Assembly: GCA_030671905.1 (NCBI GenBank)
Contig: DAOVHK010000018.1
Location: 1-17,853 of the forward strand
DNA from: Clostridia bacterium
GTDB lineage: Bacteria; UBA6262; WVXT01
Length of the DNA stretch: 17,853 nucleotides
Direction: 5' to 3'
Both the position numbers and the translations under genes were made by a program. Below are positions 5,966-12,663 of this stretch, in pieces; position 1 is the stretch's first letter; each line of letters opens with the position of its first letter. Below the pieces are notes generated by a model that was not told the origin of the DNA, searched no databases, and was given only the letters and a program-made list of their open reading frames with translations.

Positions 5966-8422
5966 ATGGAATCTTCTGAAAAAATTATACCGCGAACCAT
6001 CGAAGATGAGATGAAAGACTCTTATATAGACTATGCCATGAGCGTAATTGTGGGTAGAGCTCTTCCCGATGTGAGGGATGGTTTGAAACCGGTTCACCGG
6101 CGTATTCTCTACGCTATGCAGGATCTCGGTTTACTTCACAATAAGCCTTATAAGAAGAGTGCCCGGGTAGTGGGGGAAGTGCTGGGAAAGTACCATCCCC
6201 ATGGAGATACGGCTGTATATGATGCTATGGTGAGAATGGTTCAGGATTTCTCCTTAAGGCATCCTCTCATTGATGGACAGGGCAATTTCGGCAGCATTGA
6301 TGGCGATATGGCAGCGGCGATGAGATATACAGAAGTGAGGCTGGCGAACATTGCTTCAGAAATGCTTACCGATATTAATAAAAACACAGTCGACTTCGTC
6401 CCCAATTTTGATGAGTCTTTAAAAGAGCCTGTGGTTCTACCTGCCCGGCTTCCCAATCTCCTGATCAATGGTTCTTCAGGTATTGCTGTAGGAATGGCCA
6501 CCAATATACCGCCTCATAACCTGGAAGAGGTTATTGATGGAATAATAATGCTTATAGATAATCCCAACACTGAAATTACAGAATTAATGAAAGTAATTAA
6601 AGGACCCGACTTTCCTACTGGTGGGATAATATTCGGGAAGAAGGGGATAAAAGATGCCTATCGCACAGGCAGAGGTTCGATTAAGTTGAGAGCTGATACG
6701 GATATTGAACAGATTGGTAGTGGCAGGCAAGCCATAGTGGTTAATGAGATTCCCTATCAGGTAAATAAATCTCAGCTTCTGGAGACAATAGCAAATTTGG
6801 TAAGGGATAAGAAGATAGATAGTATCAGTAACCTGCGTGACGAATCTGACCGCATGGGGATGCGCGTAGTTATTGAACTGAAGCGGGAAGCCAATGCGCA
6901 GATTGTGCTTAACCAGTTATTCAATCACACACAGCTGGCGACTACTTTTGGAGTAATTACGCTCGCCTTGGTAAATAATGTTCCCCGAATACTGAATCTC
7001 AAAGAAGTGCTCTCCTATTATCTCGAATACCGAAAGGAGATCGTTACCCGGCGCACGAAGTTTGAATTGGAGAAGGCCGAACAGCGAGCCCACATTCTGG
7101 AAGGGTTGAAAAGAGCACTGGAAAATCTAAACAAAGTGATTGCCATTATAGAAAAATCGAAAGATGTAGATAAGGCGAGAGAAGCCCTAATGGAGAATTT
7201 CAAATTCACTAAGGTTCAGGCACAGGCGATTCTGGATATGAGATTGCACCAATTGACCGGTTTGGAGCGGGACAAGCTATTGGAAGAGTATGTAGAATTG
7301 ATTAAAAATATAGAACAGTTCAAAGCGATTCTTGCCACTCCTCAAAAGGTTCTGGAGATTATCAGGAAAGAATTAATGAGTGTAAAGGAGAAATACGGAG
7401 AAAAACGGAAAACCAAGATTAAGGCTCAGGCCATAGAAATGGATATAGAAGACTTGATTCCCGAAGACGATGCAGTGGTTACTATCTCCCACGCCGGCTA
7501 TGTCAAGAGGCTCCCTGTCTCTACATATCGTGCTCAGAGAAGAGGAGGCAGAGGAATTACGGGAATGGCGACCAGGGAAGAAGATTTTATAGAGGACATA
7601 TTTATTACCACAACGCACAGCTATATGCTATTTTTCACTAATCTGGGTAAAGTCTATTGGTTGAAAGTTTATGAGATTCCCGAGGCGAGTCGAACTGCCA
7701 AAGGAAAGGCTATTGTAAATCTGGTTAGGCTATCTTCTATTGGAGAGTCAATTACAGCGATGGTATCAGTAAGAGACTTCGCCAAAGAGAAAGAGAAATA
7801 TCTTCTTATGGCAACTTGTAATGGAATGATAAAGATGACTTCTTTGAAGGAATATTCGAATCCCCGGAGAGGGGGTATTATAGCCGTAAAACTGGGTAAA
7901 AAAGATAGTCTTATTGATGTCAAGCTTACTACTGGTAAAGAAGAGGCAATTATCGGCACCAGAAAAGGGAAGTCCATCCGTTTTGCCGAAGAGGAGATTC
8001 GTTCTATTGGTCGTGCGGGACAGGGAGTAAGAGGTATAAGGTTGGGCAAAGGAGATGGAGTGGTGGGGATGGAGATAATGAAGAAAGGTGATACACTCTT
8101 AACTGCCACATCCAAAGGTTATGGAAAGAGGACGCATGTGGACAAATATAGATTACAGGCACGAGGGGGTAAGGGTGTAATTAACATAATAACCGACCAA
8201 AGAAATGGTGAAGTAGTGGGAATAAAAAGTGTCACTGATAGCGACGATATAGTGTTAGTTACTTCGCGTGGTCTATTTATACGTCAAGTCGTAAAAGGTA
8301 TTCGACTCATAGGCAGGAGTACCAAAGGGGTGAGGCTAATCAGACTTGAGGAAGGGGACAGATTGGTGGCCATTGCCAGCGTGGTTAAAGAGAACGAGGA
8401 GAAAAAGGGTGAAGAAGTTTGA
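5966..8422 (+). CDS. gyrA: DNA gyrase subunit A
   Basis: The DNA breakage-reunion subunit of gyrase. 818 residues, close to Bacillus GyrA (about 820) and shorter than the E. coli protein, which has an acidic tail missing here. N-terminal winged-helix domain with PVHRRILYAM (42-51) and KYHPHGDTAVYD (75-86); catalytic Tyr121 in AAMRYTE. The middle holds the tower and coiled-coil domains. The C-terminal beta-pinwheel has the GyrA box QRRGGRG at 524-530, which distinguishes gyrase from ParC. At the quinolone-determining position equivalent to E. coli Ser83 there is Thr82, and Asp86 is kept. The ATG at 5966 follows AAAGGAAA. The archease gene starts inside its last codons, showing translational coupling. 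Confidence 0.98.
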   Translation: MESSEKIIPRTIEDEMKDSYIDYAMSVIVGRALPDVRDGLKPVHRRILYAMQDLGLLHNKPYKKSARVVGEVLGKYHPHGDTAVYDAMVRMVQDFSLRHPLIDGQGNFGSIDGDMAAAMRYTEVRLANIASEMLTDINKNTVDFVPNFDESLKEPVVLPARLPNLLINGSSGIAVGMATNIPPHNLEEVIDGIIMLIDNPNTEITELMKVIKGPDFPTGGIIFGKKGIKDAYRTGRGSIKLRADTDIEQIGSGRQAIVVNEIPYQVNKSQLLETIANLVRDKKIDSISNLRDESDRMGMRVVIELKREANAQIVLNQLFNHTQLATTFGVITLALVNNVPRILNLKEVLSYYLEYRKEIVTRRTKFELEKAEQRAHILEGLKRALENLNKVIAIIEKSKDVDKAREALMENFKFTKVQAQAILDMRLHQLTGLERDKLLEEYVELIKNIEQFKAILATPQKVLEIIRKELMSVKEKYGEKRKTKIKAQAIEMDIEDLIPEDDAVVTISHAGYVKRLPVSTYRAQRRGGRGITGMATREEDFIEDIFITTTHSYMLFFTNLGKVYWLKVYEIPEASRTAKGKAIVNLVRLSSIGESITAMVSVRDFAKEKEKYLLMATCNGMIKMTSLKEYSNPRRGGIIAVKLGKKDSLIDVKLTTGKEEAIIGTRKGKSIRFAEEEIRSIGRAGQGVRGIRLGKGDGVVGMEIMKKGDTLLTATSKGYGKRTHVDKYRLQARGGKGVINIITDQRNGEVVGIKSVTDSDDIVLVTSRGLFIRQVVKGIRLIGRSTKGVRLIRLEEGDRLVAIASVVKENEEKKGEEV

Positions 8423-8834
8423 AGTAATTGAGCATACTGCAGATATGGGGATTAAAGCATACGGTAAGGATTTGGCCGAGCTATTTATAAATGCAGCTTA
8501 TGGGATGGCAAGTTTGATTACAGATTTGGAGAAAGTAAACCCTAAAGACTCAGAGGATATCTCGTTAGAGGCAGAGAATAAAGAAGAGCTTCTGGTCTCC
8601 TGGCTGAACGAAATAATCTATCTTTCTGCTTCCCAGAGCATGCTCTTCTCCAAATTTGAGGTCTCCGAGATAGATGAGAGGCGTCTTAAGGCAAAGATAT
8701 TCGGAGAAGAACTCGATATCACCAGACACCAGATAGAGACAGAGTTTAAGGCTGCTACTTACCACCGACTGAAAATTTCAAATTCTACTCTCCCTGAAGG
8801 AGTTTTGCAGGCAGAGATAATATTCGATATTTAA
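8409..8834 (+). CDS. Archease, activator of the RNA ligase RtcB
   Basis: A 141-residue archease. These small metal-binding proteins speed guanylation of the RtcB ligase and allow multiple turnovers. Recognisable features are FEVIEHTADMGIKAYG at the N-terminus (with the conserved H and D), the central LLVSWLNEIIYL, and the C-terminal KAATYHRLKI followed by the terminal strand IIFDI, whose Asp is a family metal ligand. The GTG at 8409 is the right start: GAGGAG at 8396-8401 is seven bases upstream and the family sequence begins there. The longer open frame back to 8346 is the overlapping end of gyrA in another frame. It overlaps gyrA by 14 bases and lies just upstream of rtcB, the expected partner. 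Confidence 0.92.
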   Translation: MKKFEVIEHTADMGIKAYGKDLAELFINAAYGMASLITDLEKVNPKDSEDISLEAENKEELLVSWLNEIIYLSASQSMLFSKFEVSEIDERRLKAKIFGEELDITRHQIETEFKAATYHRLKISNSTLPEGVLQAEIIFDI

Positions 8835-8837
8835 TTT

Positions 8838-8882
8838 GCACAAACAACCCACACGCCCAGCAAATTAGGTGTGGGGTTGTGC
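8838..8882 (+). promoter_or_regulatory. Intercistronic hairpin between archease and rtcB
   Basis: GCACAA (8838-8843) pairs with TTGTGC (8877-8882), and CCCACAC (8848-8854) with GTGTGGG (8869-8875). They are separated by a small internal loop and enclose a 14-base apical loop. There is no T-run, so it is not a standard terminator. It starts three bases after the archease stop and ends just before the rtcB ribosome-binding site (TAAGGAT, 8885-8891). Confidence 0.5.
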
Positions 8883-8898
8883 GCTTAAGGATAATATT

Positions 8899-10353
8899 AT
8901 GGCAGAAGAGTGGAAAGGGGTATTTGAGAAGATTGATGACTACAGGTGGCTACTCCCTAAGAAAGAAGGGATGAGGGTGCCTGGATTGATATATACCAAT
9001 GAGAAGATGCTCCAGCACCTCAGGATGGATAGAACACCTGTTCAGGTAGCCAATGTAGCCTATCTTCCGGGAATTGTGGACAAATCTATGGCTATGCCCG
9101 ATATCCACTGGGGCTATGGGTTTCCCATCGGGGGAGTGGCAGGAATGGACGTCGCTTCTGGAGGTGTAATTTCACCAGGAGGAGTGGGTTATGATATCAA
9201 CTGTGGCGTGAGGCTTCTTAGGACCAATTTGAAGGAAAAGGATGTTCGTCCCAAACTTCACGATTTAATCTCTGCATTGTTCGTAGCCATTCCTTCAGGA
9301 GTGGGGTCTAAGGGAAGAATAAAAATCTCCACTCAAGAAGTAATGGAAGTTCTGGAGAAGGGTAGCCAGTGGGCAATAAAGAAGGGTTATGGGCTTGCTG
9401 AAGATGCTTTACATACTGAGGAGAAGGGTTCTATGGAGGGTGCTGATGCTACCAAGGTGGGCCAGAGAGCTTTAGAAAGAGGAAGGCCGCAGCTGGGCAC
9501 ATTGGGAGCAGGAAACCATTTCCTGGAGATTCAAATTGTAGAAGAGATATACGACGAAGAGATAGCTAGAGTTTTCGATATATTTCCCGGACAGATTACA
9601 GTGATGATTCATACCGGCTCGAGAGGGCTCGGTTATCAGATTTGTGACGATTACTTGAGAGTAATGGGAAATGCTGTAAGAAAATATAATATCAGTCTTC
9701 CCGACCGACAACTGGCCTGTGCGCCAGTAAAGTCGGAGGAAGGTCAAAACTACCTGAAAGCAATGAAGTGCGCAGCTAATTATGCCTGGGCAAACAGGCA
9801 GTGCATAATGCATTGGACAAGAGAGACTTTTGAAAGGGTGCTTAAGGTCGGTCCTAAGGACCTGGGAATGGTGCTTATATACGATGTAGCGCACAATATC
9901 GCAAAGATTGAAGACCATCTGGTAGAGGGGAAGAAAAGAACGCTTTGTATTCATAGAAAGGGCGCAACCAGAGCCTTCCCTGTAGGACATCCTGATGTGC
10001 CTGAGGATTATAAAGGTGTAGGACAGCCGGTTATTATTCCCGGGACAATGGGTTCCGCCTCCTATGTCCTGGTGGGTACCGAGAGAGCTATGCAGGAGAC
10101 ATGGGGAAGTACATGCCATGGTGCGGGGAGAGTAATGTCCAGAACAAAAGCTTTGCATATGATTCGCGGTGAACAGTTACAGAGGGAGTTAGGAGAGAAA
10201 GGAATCGTTATTCGGGCAAAAGGATACAAGACATTGGCAGAAGAAGCGCCCAGCGCCTATAAGGACGTTAATGAAGTAGTGGATGTCTGCCACAATGCAG
10301 GTATTTCTAAGAAAGTAGCCAGGATGAGACCAATCGGGGTGATGAAAGGATAA
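8899..10353 (+). CDS. rtcB: RNA-splicing ligase RtcB
   Basis: A GTP- and Mn-dependent ligase that joins RNA 2',3'-cyclic phosphate (or 3'-phosphate) ends to 5'-OH ends, acting in RNA repair in bacteria. 484 residues, normal for the family. Metal ligands are visible: C102 in YDINCGVR, H207 in GAGNHFLE, H238 in MIHTGSRG and H332 in AHNIAKIE. The nucleophile that becomes guanylated is H407 in STCHGAGRVMSR. GGVAGMDVASGG and HRKGATRAFP are further signatures. The ATG at 8899 follows TAAGGAT; the longer frame from 8869 begins inside the upstream hairpin and is unlikely. Its stop is one base from serS, so the two are cotranscribed. No RtcR-type regulator is in the window. Confidence 0.97.
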   Translation: MAEEWKGVFEKIDDYRWLLPKKEGMRVPGLIYTNEKMLQHLRMDRTPVQVANVAYLPGIVDKSMAMPDIHWGYGFPIGGVAGMDVASGGVISPGGVGYDINCGVRLLRTNLKEKDVRPKLHDLISALFVAIPSGVGSKGRIKISTQEVMEVLEKGSQWAIKKGYGLAEDALHTEEKGSMEGADATKVGQRALERGRPQLGTLGAGNHFLEIQIVEEIYDEEIARVFDIFPGQITVMIHTGSRGLGYQICDDYLRVMGNAVRKYNISLPDRQLACAPVKSEEGQNYLKAMKCAANYAWANRQCIMHWTRETFERVLKVGPKDLGMVLIYDVAHNIAKIEDHLVEGKKRTLCIHRKGATRAFPVGHPDVPEDYKGVGQPVIIPGTMGSASYVLVGTERAMQETWGSTCHGAGRVMSRTKALHMIRGEQLQRELGEKGIVIRAKGYKTLAEEAPSAYKDVNEVVDVCHNAGISKKVARMRPIGVMKG

Positions 10354-10354
10354 G

Positions 10355-11632
10355 ATGCTCGATTTGAAATTTATCAGGGAAAATATAAAAAAAGTCAACA
10401 AGGGTTTAAAAAACAAGGGAGAGAAGATTTCTCTCGATGAACTTCTCCAGTTGGATGGAGAGCGGAGGAAAATTTTAGTTGAAGTGGAAAATTTGAAATA
10501 TAGAAGGAATAAGGCTTCGGAAGAGATAGGGAAATTAAAGAGGGAAGGCAAGGAAATTAAAGAATCGATTGGGGAGATGCAGAAAGTCTCTGAGCGTATA
10601 AGAGAGTTAGATGATAAGTTAAAAGAACTTCAGGAGAAGACAAAAAGTCTTCTTTTGATGATTCCCAACCTGCCCCACGAATCTGTGCCTGTGGGGAAGA
10701 CGCCTAAGAATAATAAGGTTATAAGAGAAGGGAAACCACAGAAGAAGAAGTTCAATTTTGAGCCTCGTGAACATTGGGAAGTGGGGGAGAGTTTGGGAAT
10801 CCTCGATTTTCCCCTCGCCTCCAGGATTTCCGGCACCAGGTTTGCCCTCCTCAAAGGAAAGGGAGCGAGGCTGGAAAGGGCTTTGATTAACTTCATGCTC
10901 GATTTACATATTAAAGGAGGATATAAGGAAATATTGCCACCCTTTATGGTCACTGGTGAGAGCATGATGGGCACAGGACAGTTGCCCAAGTTTTCCATAG
11001 AACTTTACAAGTGCAAAGACGATGACCTCTATTTGATTCCCACTGGCGAAGTGCCTCTGACCAATCTGCACAAGAATCAAATTCAAAAGGAAAAAGACTT
11101 GCCTTTGAATTATGTAGCTTATACACCATGTTTTCGTAGAGAAGCCGGTTCTTATGGAAAGGATACCAAAGGATTAATCAGGAATCACCAGTTTAACAAG
11201 GTGGAACTGGTAAAGTTCACCAAGCCCGAAGATTCTTACGGGGAATTGGAGACTCTGGTCTCTGATGCTGAGAAGGTCCTGGAATTATTGGAGATCCCTT
11301 ATCAGGTTGTAGCTCTTTGCACAGGCGATTTGGGGTTCGGGGCAGCCAAAACTTACGACCTGGAAGTGTGGATGCCTGGTGAAAACAGGTGGCGGGAAGT
11401 CTCCTCTTGCAGTAACTTTACGGATTTCCAGGCGAGGAGAATAAATATTAAGTATAAAAAGGAAGGAACGGGAACACTGGAATATGTTCATACATTGAAT
11501 GGGTCCGGGATTGCCATTGGTAGGACCTTTGCTGCTATTTTAGAGAATAATCAAACTGAGAAGGGAACAGTAGTGATTCCCAAAATTCTCCAGCCCTATA
11601 TGAATGGATTGGAGATAATTGATAGGGACTAA
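10355..11632 (+). CDS. serS: Seryl-tRNA synthetase
   Basis: A class II synthetase that charges tRNA-Ser with serine. 425 residues, typical of the bacterial type. An N-terminal coiled-coil arm (about 27-100, rich in Lys, Glu and Leu) binds the long variable arm of tRNA-Ser. The catalytic core has TGEVPLTN, motif 2 with FRREAGS at 260-266, and motif 3 around GSGIAIGRT ending at 391, then ILENNQ and the final IPKILQPYM. The ATG at 10355 is one base after the rtcB stop, with AAAGGA just upstream. Two tRNA-Ser genes follow within about 600 bases in the same orientation, an unusual and meaningful grouping of enzyme with substrate. Confidence 0.97.
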   Translation: MLDLKFIRENIKKVNKGLKNKGEKISLDELLQLDGERRKILVEVENLKYRRNKASEEIGKLKREGKEIKESIGEMQKVSERIRELDDKLKELQEKTKSLLLMIPNLPHESVPVGKTPKNNKVIREGKPQKKKFNFEPREHWEVGESLGILDFPLASRISGTRFALLKGKGARLERALINFMLDLHIKGGYKEILPPFMVTGESMMGTGQLPKFSIELYKCKDDDLYLIPTGEVPLTNLHKNQIQKEKDLPLNYVAYTPCFRREAGSYGKDTKGLIRNHQFNKVELVKFTKPEDSYGELETLVSDAEKVLELLEIPYQVVALCTGDLGFGAAKTYDLEVWMPGENRWREVSSCSNFTDFQARRINIKYKKEGTGTLEYVHTLNGSGIAIGRTFAAILENNQTEKGTVVIPKILQPYMNGLEIIDRD

Positions 11633-11634
11633 AA

Positions 11635-11952
11635 ATGGGCATGGAATCATGGAAAGTTAATAATAAGGTGAAGATAATATTAAGCAGGAACTGGGTTAAT
11701 GTGCCTGGACTGTTAGTGAATACAGTAAAGGACACAGTTTGTATTAAAGGGGATTTGGCATTTATGGGAGATAAAGTAGACGGACATAATGAATTAACAG
11801 TTTCCAGTCAACTGAGGAAGGTGGAGAGGGAAATACTGGCCCTGCGTGATGTAAGACATGTTGACTGGAGAATCATTGGGTGGCAGAAAAAGAAGAATAG
11901 ATGGGAAAGAAAAGGATTCAAACCCTCAGAATCAGAGGAGAAGAAGGAGTAA
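11635..11952 (+). CDS. Small hypothetical protein, BON-like
   Basis: A 105-residue protein starting two bases after the serS stop, with AGGGA at 11624-11628 six bases before the ATG (an alternative ATG at 11641 is worse spaced). The pattern of a short helix, a V..V.D.V.IKGDLAF strand pair, then KVEREILALRDVRHVDW resembles a BON fold (beta strands with a conserved glycine and a final 'VR.V' strand). I am not certain of the assignment. No signal peptide or membrane segment is visible, and the C-terminus is highly charged (Lys/Glu/Arg). The gene ends two bases before tRNA-Ser(UGA), so it is almost certainly in the same transcript. Function unknown. Confidence 0.6.
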   Translation: MGMESWKVNNKVKIILSRNWVNVPGLLVNTVKDTVCIKGDLAFMGDKVDGHNELTVSSQLRKVEREILALRDVRHVDWRIIGWQKKKNRWERKGFKPSESEEKKE

Positions 11953-11954
11953 GT

Positions 11955-12041
11955 GGAAGGGTGGCCGAGCGGTTGATGGCGCTGGTCTTGAAAACCAGTT
12001 TCCGAGTAATTGGAACGTGAGTTCGAATCTCACCCCTTCCG
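11955..12041 (+). tRNA. tRNA-Ser (anticodon TGA), no encoded CCA
   Basis: Acceptor stem GGAAGGG (11955-11961) pairs with CCCTTCC (12034-12040), with G as discriminator. The anticodon loop CTTGAAA reads anticodon TGA, for UCN (mainly UCA) codons. A long variable arm (class II) and the TTCGAAT T-loop are present. The 3' end reads GCATGA, so CCA is not in the gene and must be added by a nucleotidyltransferase. Confidence 0.95.
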
Positions 12042-12054
12042 CATGATTCACAGG

Positions 12055-12160
12055 AGGGGTCGCTGGAGCGACGAATAAGGAGCTCCGGGTAGCGACGGGC
12101 GCGAGACGGTGAGCGCCCCGGGGTCCGAAGGACCGAAGCCCGCGAACGAGGGAGGCGGAA
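12055..12160. other. GC-rich, hairpin-rich island between the two tRNA-Ser genes
   Basis: About 105 bases at roughly 70% GC, far above the surroundings, with no plausible gene. Hairpins in order: GTCGCT/AGCGAC (12059-12072), palindrome GGAGCTCC (12079-12086), GGGCGC/GCGCCC (12097-12118), GGTCC/GGACC with GAA loop (12122-12134), and a weak CCGC/GCGG (12140-12158). It may be a structured RNA, a palindromic repeat or part of the tRNA precursor. The style of stacked short hairpins recalls 491-590. Function unknown. Confidence 0.5.
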
Positions 12161-12209
12161 AACAGACAGTTTGGGAAAGATATAGAGAAAATAAGGGTTT
12201 TTAAGAAAC

Positions 12210-12302
12210 GGAGAGGTACCCAAGTGGCTGAAGGGGCGGGTTTGCTAAACCTGTAGTAGGTCGAATGGCCTAGCGTGAGTTCGAATCTCACCCTCTCCGC
12301 CA
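12210..12302 (+). tRNA. tRNA-Ser (anticodon GCT), CCA encoded
   Basis: Acceptor GGAGAGG (12210-12216) pairs with CCTCTCC (12292-12298), discriminator G, then an encoded CCA at 12300-12302. The anticodon loop TTTGCTAAA gives GCT, for AGC/AGU codons. The long variable arm and TTCGAAT T-loop mark a class II serine tRNA. Together with the TGA tRNA upstream it covers two of the serine codon families. Confidence 0.95.
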
Positions 12303-12311
12303 ATACTATTG

Positions 12312-12411
12312 AAAAAGGGGTCAGAGTCATTTTTCAAAGATTAGTTGTCGGGGGATATCCTCCATAAGGTTTGAAACAAAGGGGAACGAGAAAATCACTC
12401 TGCCCCTTTTT
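12312..12411. mobile_element. Nested palindromic element, REP/MITE-like
   Basis: A 100-base element with terminal inverted repeats AAAAAGGGGTCAGAGT (12312-12327) and ACTCTGCCCCTTTTT (12397-12411), identical except for one extra T. Inside are a second inverted pair TTTCAAA (12332-12338)/TTTGAAA (12370-12376) and a central palindrome GGATATCC (12353-12360), so the whole folds as one long hairpin. Ends of the GGGGTCAGAGTCA type remind me of palindromic elements mobilised by REP-associated tyrosine transposases; this is from memory. No transposase is in the window. Its 3' arm ends in five T after a GC stem, and AAAGGGG (12378-12384) can also pair with CCCCTTT (12403-12409), so it may terminate the upstream tRNA transcript. 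Confidence 0.5.
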
Positions 12412-12453
12412 AGGGTGCTTTTTAGGGAGGAAACGAAAAATAGAAAAAAACAC

Positions 12454-12482
12454 TTGACAAAAATTAGAAATTTATATAAAAT
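12454..12482 (+). promoter_or_regulatory. Promoter of the rplJL-rpoBC operon
   Basis: TTGACA (12454-12459) and TAAAAT (12477-12482) with a 17-base spacer, in an AT-rich setting. Both hexamers are the same as in the promoter at 3013. Transcription would start near 12489, giving a leader of about 175 bases before rplJ. Confidence 0.8.
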
Positions 12483-12507
12483 TACATATTTAGGAAGACA
12501 ATTTATA

Positions 12508-12608
12508 TAGGTCGAAGACAGTAGGTCTCCGCTTTTGCGGGTTAAATCTTACCTGCCGAGATCAGATAAGGGCAAAAATAAAACTTCTCTGTCTGGGGAA
12601 GTTTTTTT
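12508..12608 (+). promoter_or_regulatory. L10-type ribosomal protein leader (autoregulatory RNA) with attenuator
   Basis: The untranslated leader contains the hallmark pieces of the bacterial L10 leader: AGACAGTAGG (12516-12525), a small CCGC/GCGG hairpin (12529-12540), and TTACCTGCCGAGA (12550-12562), whose CCTGCC pairs back to the GTAGG side. In the known mechanism the L10-(L12)4 complex binds this fold and lowers expression of its own operon, in Bacillus by favouring termination. Here an intrinsic terminator follows directly, fitting attenuation. AGACAG (12516-12521) is complementary to CTGTCT (12589-12594) in the terminator, a possible competing pairing. Confidence 0.8.
12581..12608 (+). 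terminator. Attenuator terminator 1 in the rplJ leader
   Basis: AAACTTCTC (12581-12589) pairs with GGGAAGTTT (12596-12604), with one G-U pair and a six-base loop. T residues run on to 12608. It lies directly after the L10-binding fold. Confidence 0.8.
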
Positions 12609-12609
12609 A

Positions 12610-12633
12610 TCGCCTGAAAAGGCGAATTTTTTT
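12610..12633 (+). terminator. Attenuator terminator 2 in the rplJ leader
   Basis: TCGCCT (12610-12615), GAAA tetraloop, AGGCGA (12620-12625), then one A and seven T (12627-12633). It begins two bases after terminator 1 and ends 30 bases before the rplJ start. Confidence 0.75.
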
Positions 12634-12663
12634 GCTTAATTTTTTCCAGTTTGGGGGGAAAGA

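Noticed and set aside
6206..6226. Possible quinolone resistance change in GyrA (Thr at the Ser83-equivalent position)
   Set aside because: Thr is the natural residue at this position in some bacteria, and the Asp87-equivalent is intact; sequence alone does not show acquired resistance.
8346..8408. N-terminal extension of archease
   Set aside because: It lies in the gyrA coding region, lacks family similarity, and a well-spaced GTG start exists at 8409.
8869..8898. N-terminal extension of RtcB
   Set aside because: The alternative start falls in the loop of the intercistronic hairpin; the ATG at 8899 has a better-placed ribosome-binding site and matches the family start.
9472..10158. 228-codon open frame on the - strand inside rtcB
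   Set aside because: Fully antisense to a well-conserved gene; its translation is Cys/His/Ser-rich with no recognisable domain and no ribosome-binding site. A shadow of rtcB codon usage.
11858..12046. 62-codon + strand frame across the end of the BON-like gene and tRNA-Ser(UGA)
   Set aside because: It overlaps a real tRNA and a better-supported gene in another frame.
11918..12330. Minus-strand open frames reading through both tRNA-Ser genes
   Set aside because: They give RVRFELT-type peptides, a familiar artefact of translating the complement of tRNA-Ser, and overlap both tRNAs and the GC-rich island.
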